Below are positions 1 to 4,919 of a stretch of DNA of 10,000 nt, piece after piece (the first letter of the stretch is position 1; each line of letters starts with the position of its first letter). The stretch lies in contig JAIWNN010000067.1 of NCBI GenBank assembly GCA_020216805.1, forward strand, positions 1 through 10,000, in the 5' to 3' direction. The notes under the pieces are model-generated. The model was not told the DNA's origin and did not search any database. It saw only the letters and a program-made list of their open reading frames with translations. The DNA is from Desulfarculus sp. GTDB lineage: Bacteria; Desulfobacterota; Desulfarculia; Desulfarculales; Desulfarculaceae. The position numbers and the translations under genes are program-made.

Positions 1-2
1 TC

Positions 3-2021
3 TACGTGGAGCGCGACCCGCTGGTGGAGGCCATCGAGGGGGCCCTGCCCGGGGCCAACTGCGGTGGCTGCGGTTTCGCGGGCTGCTCCTCGGCCGCCCT
101 GGCCATCGCCAGCGGCAAGGCCGCGCCCAACATCTGCGTGGGCGGCGGACCGGAGGTCGGCGCGGCGGTGGCCGCCATCCTGGGAGTGGAAGCCGGCTTC
201 CGCGAGCCCCAGGTGGCCACCCCCGGCTGCACCTACGGCGTGGACAAGGCCGACCTGAAATACCAATACGACGGCGTGCGGGATTGCCGGGCGGCGGCGC
301 TCCTGGCCGGCGGACCCAAGGTCTGCGACATCGGCTGCATCGGTCTGGGCTCCTGCGCGGCGGCCTGCCCCTTCGGGGCCATCCACATCGGACCGGACAA
401 CCTGCCCCACGTGGACCCCCTGCTCTGCACCGGCTGCGGCACCTGCGAGCGGGTCTGCCCCAAGGACATCATCGTACTCAGCAACACCACCGCCCGCATC
501 CTGGGCTTCAACTCGCTCAAGGAATGCCTGGCCCCCTGCCAGAGCACCTGCCCGGCCCAGATCGACATCCCAGCCTACATCAAGGCCATCGGCCAAGGCC
601 GCTTCGCCGAGGCGGTGAGCATCATCAAGGAGCACAACCCCCTGCCCCTGGTCTGCGGCCGGGTTTGCCCCCATCCCTGCGAGAGCGCCTGCCGCCGCGG
701 CCTGGAGGGCGAACCGGTTAACATCAACCATCTCAAGCGCTTCGCCGCCGACTACGAGATGAGCACCGGCCAGCACATCCAGCCCTTCTGCCTGCCCAAG
801 AACGGCCGCAAGGTGGCCATCGTGGGTGGCGGCCCCGCCGGACTCACCGCGGCCTACTACCTGGCCCGGTTGGGCTACAGCCCCACCATCTTCGAGGCCA
901 TGCCCAAGCTGGGCGGCATGACCCGCTACGGCATCCCCGAGTACCGCCTGCCCAAGGCCATCCTGGATTGGGAAATCCAGGGCATCCTGGACCTGGGGGT
1001 GGAGGCCCGCTGCAACCAGGCCATGGGCAAGGACTTCACCCTGGAAAGCCTGCGCCTGGAGGGTTTCGAGGCCATCTTCCTGGGGGTGGGCGCCTGGGGC
1101 AGCCGCAACCTGGGGGTGGACGGCGAGGAGCTCGACGGCGTGCTGCCCGGCACCGCCATGCTCATCGACCGCGGCCTGGACAAGCCCACTCCGGTGGGGG
1201 ATAAAGTGGTCATCATCGGCGGCGGCAACACCGCCATCGACTGCGCCCGCACCTGCTGGCGTCTGGGGGCCAAGGAAGTCACGGTGCTTTACCGCCGCTC
1301 CCGCTCCGAGATGCCGGCCAACGACATCGAGGTGGAGGAGGCCGAGCGCGAGGGCGTCAAGTTCCACTTCCTGGCCGCCCCCACCCGTCTGTTGGGCAAG
1401 GACGGCAAGCTCACCGGCCTGGAGTTCCTGAAGATGGAGCTGGGCGAGCCCGACGCCAGCGGACGTCGGCGACCGGTGCCGGTCAAGGGCTCGGAGACCA
1501 TTCTGGAGGTGGACAACGTCATCGCGGCCATCGGGCAGTTCCCGGACCTGGCCTTCCTGGACGGCGACCAGGCCGGCCAGCAGGTGGAGCGCACCAAATG
1601 GTCCACCATCAAGGCCGACGAAGAGGTCACCTGCACCAACATTCCCGGCGTCTTCGCCGGGGGCGACGACGTGCTGGGCGCGGCCACCGTGGTCCAGGCC
1701 ATCGGCATGGGGCGCAAGGCGGCCCGGGCCATCCACCTCTACCTGGCCGGCCAGGATCCGTCGATCTCGCCAGACTGGGTCAAGAGCCCCAAGCAGGTGA
1801 CCAGCCTGAAGAAGATCGAAAACGCCCCGGCCCCGGGCCAGCGGGTGAAGATGCCCGAGCTACATGTCCCGGAGCGGGCCATGAACTTCAACGAGGTCGA
1901 GCTGGGGTTGACCGAGGAGATGGCGCGCCAGGAATCCCAGCGCTGCCTGCAGTGCGGCCTGATCTGTTACCGCCGCCAGGGCCAACCCGACACCATCGCC
2001 TGCGCCTCCTGCGCCAAGTAA
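3..2021 (+). CDS. rnfB: RnfB-type ferredoxin subunit fused to GltD-like NAD(P)H flavoprotein (5' truncated)
   Basis: The protein is the electron-entry B subunit of an Rnf (ferredoxin:NAD+ oxidoreductase, ion-pumping) complex carrying a C-terminal GltD-type oxidoreductase. The frame is open from base 3 and the start lies outside the window; family RnfB proteins have about 30 more N-terminal residues, including a membrane anchor. Seen in order: the Fes motif C-x2-C-x4-C-x16-C (60-137) after the typical EALPGAN; two 4Fe-4S ferredoxin motifs, an unusual C-x3-C-x5-C-x3-CP (324-368) and a standard C-x2-C-x2-C-x3-CP (426-458); a GltD N-terminal Fe-S domain with C-x3-C-x3-CP and C-x3-C-x3-C-x3-C (about 525-700); an FAD Rossmann GGGPAG (about 826-843); an NAD(P)H Rossmann GGGNTA (about 1219-1236); and the second FAD motif FAGGDD (about 1651). 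The C-terminus is Cys-rich (RCLQCG, CASC). It is cotranscribed with apbE 13 nt downstream. NADPH versus NADH cannot be read from the sequence. Confidence 0.93.
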   Translation, partial: YVERDPLVEAIEGALPGANCGGCGFAGCSSAALAIASGKAAPNICVGGGPEVGAAVAAILGVEAGFREPQVATPGCTYGVDKADLKYQYDGVRDCRAAALLAGGPKVCDIGCIGLGSCAAACPFGAIHIGPDNLPHVDPLLCTGCGTCERVCPKDIIVLSNTTARILGFNSLKECLAPCQSTCPAQIDIPAYIKAIGQGRFAEAVSIIKEHNPLPLVCGRVCPHPCESACRRGLEGEPVNINHLKRFAADYEMSTGQHIQPFCLPKNGRKVAIVGGGPAGLTAAYYLARLGYSPTIFEAMPKLGGMTRYGIPEYRLPKAILDWEIQGILDLGVEARCNQAMGKDFTLESLRLEGFEAIFLGVGAWGSRNLGVDGEELDGVLPGTAMLIDRGLDKPTPVGDKVVIIGGGNTAIDCARTCWRLGAKEVTVLYRRSRSEMPANDIEVEEAEREGVKFHFLAAPTRLLGKDGKLTGLEFLKMELGEPDASGRRRPVPVKGSETILEVDNVIAAIGQFPDLAFLDGDQAGQQVERTKWSTIKADEEVTCTNIPGVFAGGDDVLGAATVVQAIGMGRKAARAIHLYLAGQDPSISPDWVKSPKQVTSLKKIENAPAPGQRVKMPELHVPERAMNFNEVELGLTEEMARQESQRCLQCGLICYRRQGQPDTIACASCAK

Positions 2022-2034
2022 GGGGAGAAGGAAG

Positions 2035-3045
2035 ATGCCTCAGAAAATCGATCGCCGCGCCTTCCTCAAGCTGGCCGGCAGCCTGGGCCTGGCTTCCACC
2101 CTGCCCCTGGTCTCCCCCGCCCTGGGCCGCGCCTCGCTGGGCCGCGGACTCCAGGTGGCCCAGGAGGCTCGGATGCTGATGGGCACCGTGGTGGCGGTGA
2201 CGGTGGTGGACGAAAGCGCCGACCGGGCGGTGATGGCCCTGGAGCTGGCCTTCGCGCGCATGAACGGCCTGACCCCCTTCTTCGACCGCCATCGCCCCGG
2301 CGGCCCGGTGGCCCAGCTCAACAGCGAAGGCCGTCTCGACCGACTGCCCCCCGAGCTGGCGCGGGTGATGAATCTGGCCCAGTCGGTCCACCAGGAAACC
2401 AACGGCGCCTTCGATATCACCGTGGCCCCCCTGGTGGACATCTATCGCCAGAGCTTCGCCGAAGCCGGCCGCCCCCCGGCTCCGGCCCTGGTCGGCCAGG
2501 CGATGAAAGCCATCGGCGGGGTCAGAACCGAGGGCCAGGGTCTGTTGCTCACCGCCGAGGGCGCGGGCGTGACCCTGGACGGGCTGGCCAAGGGCTGGAT
2601 CGCCGACCAAGGCATCGCCGCCATCCGGGAGACCGGCGTGACCCGGGCCTTGATCAACGCCGGTGGCGACATCGCCAGCCTAGGCCAGCGCGACGAGCGC
2701 CAGCCCTGGCGGGTGGCCGTCTCCGACCCGGCCGATCCCCTGAAGGCCAAGGTCGTGGTGCCCCTGCGGGGCGACGCCATCGCCACCAGCGGCAACTACG
2801 AGGTCTATTTCGACCAGGAGCGTCTCTATTTCCACATCATCGATCCCAAGGCCGGCCGCTCGCCGCGCACCGACGTCTCGGTGAGCGTGCGCGCCCCCCA
2901 GGCCGCCCTGGCTGACGCCCTCTCCACCGCCTGCTTCGTGATGGCCCCACCCCAGGCCATGGCCCATCTTCAGCGCCGGGGGCTGAAGGGTCTCATCCTG
3001 ACCCGGCAGGGTCAGCGCCTGGAGAGCCCCGGCTTCAGCGCCTAG
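2035..3045 (+). CDS. apbE: FAD:protein FMN transferase with Tat signal (ApbE / RnfF)
   Basis: ApbE attaches FMN covalently through a phosphoester to Thr/Ser of target proteins; with Rnf the known targets are RnfG and RnfD. The 336-residue length fits the family. The N-terminus has a twin-arginine motif (DRRAFLK, R7-R8) followed by a hydrophobic stretch to about residue 30 without a lipobox Cys, so export by Tat as a soluble periplasmic or membrane-anchored protein is likely. Family motifs seen are MGT near residue 47, LDGLAKG (181-187), NAGGD (208-212), HIIDP (267-271) and ADALSTA (293-299), whose Asp and Thr bind the metal. The start is set by GGGGAG at 2022-2027, seven bases before ATG, and lies 13 bases after the rnfB stop, so the two are one operon and the enzyme presumably matures that Rnf complex. 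A terminator follows at 3071. Confidence 0.95.
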   Translation: MPQKIDRRAFLKLAGSLGLASTLPLVSPALGRASLGRGLQVAQEARMLMGTVVAVTVVDESADRAVMALELAFARMNGLTPFFDRHRPGGPVAQLNSEGRLDRLPPELARVMNLAQSVHQETNGAFDITVAPLVDIYRQSFAEAGRPPAPALVGQAMKAIGGVRTEGQGLLLTAEGAGVTLDGLAKGWIADQGIAAIRETGVTRALINAGGDIASLGQRDERQPWRVAVSDPADPLKAKVVVPLRGDAIATSGNYEVYFDQERLYFHIIDPKAGRSPRTDVSVSVRAPQAALADALSTACFVMAPPQAMAHLQRRGLKGLILTRQGQRLESPGFSA

Positions 3046-3070
3046 TCGACACCCTGCCTGCCCGGGCCCG

Positions 3071-3106
3071 GCCCGGCGCCCCTCCGGGGTCGCCGGGCTT
3101 TCTCTT
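3071..3106 (+). terminator. Intrinsic terminator of the rnf-apbE operon
   Basis: A perfect 8-bp stem GCCCGGCG (3071-3078) / CGCCGGGC (3091-3098) has an inner CCCC/GGGG extension in its 12-nt loop and is followed by TTTCTCTT. It starts 26 bases after the apbE stop codon. The architecture is typical of a rho-independent terminator. Confidence 0.85.
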
Positions 3107-3150
3107 GGCCTCGCCTCACCGGCCATTTGGCCGCCGGGCGGCTGGCCGCC

Positions 3151-3179
3151 TTGCCGCCACCATCATAAATGCTTACTTT
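3151..3179 (+). promoter_or_regulatory. Weak candidate promoter for the 3208 gene
   Basis: The stretch after the apbE terminator turns abruptly AT-rich (about 3161-3190). TTGCCG (3151-3156) lies 17 bases from TACTTT (3174-3179), matching 4/6 and 3/6 of the sigma-70 consensus. A promoter is expected here because the terminator isolates the next gene, but the exact hexamers are uncertain; CATAAA at 3164-3169 is an alternative -10. Confidence 0.3.
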
Positions 3180-3207
3180 TTAACCAAATCCGGGAAGGAG
3201 GCGGGCC

Positions 3208-3690
3208 ATGGAGGACAAGCGCAATCCAAACGGCGAGTTGAGCCTGACACAAGTGGTGGAATTGGTCGGCCTCCCGGCGCGTCTGGAGTTGGTCAGGGAG
3301 GGCCTGGATCTGCCGGCGGATCTCTACCGCAAGCTGGTCCGGCGGGTGGCCGATCACTATTTCGGGGTGGTGGGCCTGGGTCTGCGCGAGACCCGCCCCG
3401 AACACTATGCCCTGGATCTGCGGGGCGGCAGCGAGTGGCGGGACGTGGCCTACGCCCTGGCGCACGTGGCCAATGTCAAGCAGGACCGGGTGGTCTATCA
3501 CGACGAGGAGGAATTGCTGCATCGCGGTCCCGAGGGCGAGCCACGGGACTTTCACGACTTCAAGGATGCGGTCTGGGCCAACCTGGACCTCCTGCGGGCC
3601 GACCCCAGCGAGCGGGAAGTGCAGCAGCGGGCCTTCCGGGCGGCGGCGGAGGCGTCGCTGGAGGTGATCAAGGCCCGGCGCGCGGCCTGA
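3208..3690 (+). CDS. Hypothetical soluble protein, 160 aa, family not recognised
   Basis: I do not recognise this protein. It is 160 residues, without cysteine, signal peptide or membrane segment, rich in charged residues, and probably mostly helical. The N-terminal part (about residues 12-45) reads as two amphipathic helices with a LTQVVELVGLPARLELV stretch. The middle contains a GGSEWRDVAYALAHVANVKQ segment and an acidic HDEEELLH. The C-terminus (about 125-160) is a likely long helix ending in basic and alanine residues. The start is well supported: AAGGAGG at 3195-3201 lies six bases before ATG. It stands alone between the apbE terminator and its own terminator at 3713, so it is a single-gene unit. 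Coding character (third-position G/C) supports a real gene; reading frames on the other strand and in other frames here are shadows. Confidence 0.8.
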   Translation: MEDKRNPNGELSLTQVVELVGLPARLELVREGLDLPADLYRKLVRRVADHYFGVVGLGLRETRPEHYALDLRGGSEWRDVAYALAHVANVKQDRVVYHDEEELLHRGPEGEPRDFHDFKDAVWANLDLLRADPSEREVQQRAFRAAAEASLEVIKARRAA

Positions 3691-3712
3691 GCCGCCAGAC
3701 CTTTTCCCAAAG

Positions 3713-3755
3713 CCGCGCGGCTCACCCCCGGGGGGAGAGCCGCGCGGTCTTCTTT
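3713..3755. terminator. Strong intrinsic terminator between convergent genes
   Basis: A perfect 11-bp stem CCGCGCGGCTC (3713-3723) / GAGCCGCGCGG (3737-3747) is extended inside by CCCCC/GGGGG, and on the + strand is followed by TCTTCTTTAATTTT. It sits between the 3208 gene and the leftward universal stress gene. On the - strand the stem is followed by CTTTGGGAAAAGG, a weaker tail, so it may serve both genes but is clearly better for the + strand. Confidence 0.9.
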
Positions 3756-3776
3756 AATTTTGGATCAGGCGGGTGG

Positions 3777-4244
3777 CTACTCCACCACCACCACCGAGGC
3801 TCCGGTCAGATTGGCCACCACCGAGCCGGCCACCGAGCCAAAGAGCATGTGCTTGACGTTGCTTTCGCCCCGCCGGCCCAGCACCACGGTGCCATAGCCG
3901 CCCTTCTTGACCTCGTCGATGATTTGCTTGGGCACGCTTTTTTTCTTCTCGACGTAGAGCAGCTCCACCCGGTCCGGGGCCACCCCCATGCGCACCAACT
4001 GCTTCTTGGCCTCCTCCAGCAAAAGGCGGCCCTTTTCCTTGTCGCGCTCCAGAACGCTGATGCGCTCCTTGACCTGCTTGGTGTACACGGTGTCGATCAT
4101 GTCCGCCGAGGGCACCTTGTCGTAGATGGACATGATGGTGACCTTGACGTTGTTCACCTGGCCGAACATCTGCCCCACGTATTCCACCGCCCGAAGGCCG
4201 GCCGGCGAGCAGTCATAGGCCAGCAACACATTAGTCCACAGCAT
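3777..4244 (-). CDS. Universal stress protein, UspA family
   Basis: This is a single-domain universal stress protein of 155 residues, a cytoplasmic alpha/beta nucleotide-binding protein induced by stress in relatives. The first strand ends in LLAYDCS, with D11 at the position that contacts adenine in ATP-binding members. The ATP-binding signature G-x2-G-x9-G-S is present at G123, G126, G136 and S137, followed by the usual hydrophobic last strand ending in VVVVE. It therefore belongs to the ATP-binding subgroup. The middle region (about 45-85) is an extended charged helix rich in Lys and Glu. The start at 4244 is chosen over 4268 because GGAAGGGAG (4251-4259) lies six bases upstream and homologous Usps begin just before the first strand. 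Its first 14 bases overlap the end of the upstream rseC-like gene, indicating translational coupling. Confidence 0.93.
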   Translation of the reverse strand: MLWTNVLLAYDCSPAGLRAVEYVGQMFGQVNNVKVTIMSIYDKVPSADMIDTVYTKQVKERISVLERDKEKGRLLLEEAKKQLVRMGVAPDRVELLYVEKKKSVPKQIIDEVKKGGYGTVVLGRRGESNVKHMLFGSVAGSVVANLTGASVVVVE

Positions 4245-4704
4245 TGGAGTCTCCCTTCCGCACCACACGCACGATTCTGACCTTGAAGGAGCTCTGTTGC
4301 CCCAGTTTTCGGGACACCCGCCGCAAGACGAGCCAAGCCGCCGCCAGGCTGCCCAGCCCGGTGATCACCGCCGCGTTTTGGGTGGACACCCCCCAGGCCG
4401 GGCCCATCTTCTGACCCACCGCCGCACCGGCGATCAGGGCCAGGACCGGCACCATGTAGACCAGGAACCCTGCCCCCAGCACCCCCCGGCGCGGGGCGGC
4501 CAGCAGCACCCGGTCCCCCACTTGGGCCCCGATCTCGTTCTCGGCCGCCACCGCCCGGACCTTGTCGCCCCCCAGGAATTGGCAGGCGCCATGGGCGGCG
4601 CAATGCTGGCAAGCGTCGGACTCCAGCATCTCCACCTTGGCCAGGCGGCCGTGGAGGGAGCGCACCAGCCCTTCTTCATGCATCTGAGGCAGGGTTGCGT
4701 TCAT
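4231..4704 (-). CDS. RseC/MucC-family membrane protein (SoxR-reducing-system type)
   Basis: The protein fits the RseC/MucC family, whose E. coli member works with the Rsx (Rnf-type) complex in reducing SoxR and also tunes sigma-E. With the 4704 start it is 157 residues, close to E. coli RseC. Features seen: an N-terminal soluble part with the Cys motif C32-x2-C35-x5-C41, as in E. coli RseC; a GAQVGDRVLL strand region (about 59-68); TM1 about 75-97 with the family's VYM-P signature; and TM2 about 110-127, then a basic tail. The start is uncertain: ATG 4704, 4716 and 4683 all lack a Shine-Dalgarno sequence; 4704 is preferred for length and because a -10 candidate would place transcription initiation almost on it. 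It overlaps the usp start by 14 bp. Its presence about 1.2 kb from apbE suggests a link with Rnf, which is inference. Confidence 0.85.
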   Translation of the reverse strand: MNATLPQMHEEGLVRSLHGRLAKVEMLESDACQHCAAHGACQFLGGDKVRAVAAENEIGAQVGDRVLLAAPRRGVLGAGFLVYMVPVLALIAGAAVGQKMGPAWGVSTQNAAVITGLGSLAAAWLVLRRVSRKLGQQSSFKVRIVRVVRKGDSNAVD

Positions 4705-4711
4705 GGGCGGA

Positions 4712-4717
4712 AGCATA
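4712..4717 (-). promoter_or_regulatory. Candidate -10 for rseC-like/usp operon, possibly leaderless
   Basis: On the - strand TATGCT occupies 4717 to 4712. It matches 4/6 of the -10 consensus, with no good -35 upstream. Counting from it, transcription would begin at about 4705, one base before the ATG at 4704. This would explain why no ribosome site is visible. The same TATGCT hexamer serves as -10 in two better promoters in this window (9462 and 9903). Confidence 0.35.
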
Positions 4718-4725
4718 TCACGGTT

Positions 4726-4763
4726 GCACAAAATCCGACAGCGCGTTGTGCGGTTCGGCACAA
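4726..4763. promoter_or_regulatory. Operator-like cluster of three TTGTGC half-sites
   Basis: The hexamer GCACAA occurs at 4726-4731, its reverse complement TTGTGC at 4746-4751, and GCACAA again at 4758-4763. The right-hand pair forms TTGTGC-N6-GCACAA; within it TGTGC-N6-GCACA has exactly the geometry of CRP-type sites (TGTGA-N6-TCACA), with one changed base per half. The left pair is a second dyad with N14. It lies in the divergent region between the rseC-like gene and the heme kinase. A CRP/FNR-family regulator is a reasonable guess; no such gene is in the window. Confidence 0.45.
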
Positions 4764-4853
4764 AGCGCCGGCCCACGCCGTGTCCCGGCACCCGCATCTT
4801 GCCCGTCAACCCCCTGGCTGGCAAGAAAAACCTGCTCCGGGACGGCCCACGCC

Positions 4854-4862
4854 TGCTATACT
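4854..4862 (+). promoter_or_regulatory. Extended -10 promoter of the sensor kinase
   Basis: TGC-TATACT (4854-4862) is an extended -10: TATACT matches 5/6 of consensus and carries the TG one base upstream. No convincing -35 is visible 16-18 bases upstream, which extended -10 promoters can tolerate. Initiation near 4869 gives a leader of about 50 nt to the ATG at 4920. Confidence 0.55.
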
Positions 4863-4919
4863 TTGTGAACATTGGCACGGCATCCGAACCCGGGATCGCC
4901 TCCGCCACCTCCCCACGCG

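Noticed and set aside
3105..4280. 391-codon open frame on the + strand crossing the 3208 gene and the leftward usp gene
   Set aside because: It runs over two well supported genes in other frames and through a strong terminator, has a low-complexity Gly/Arg/Pro composition in its first half, and is a GC-rich shadow.
4816..4835. Sigma-54-like TGGC...TGC upstream of the kinase
   Set aside because: The GG-to-GC spacing is 12 or more instead of the required 10, so it does not fit a -24/-12 promoter; the extended -10 at 4854 is better.
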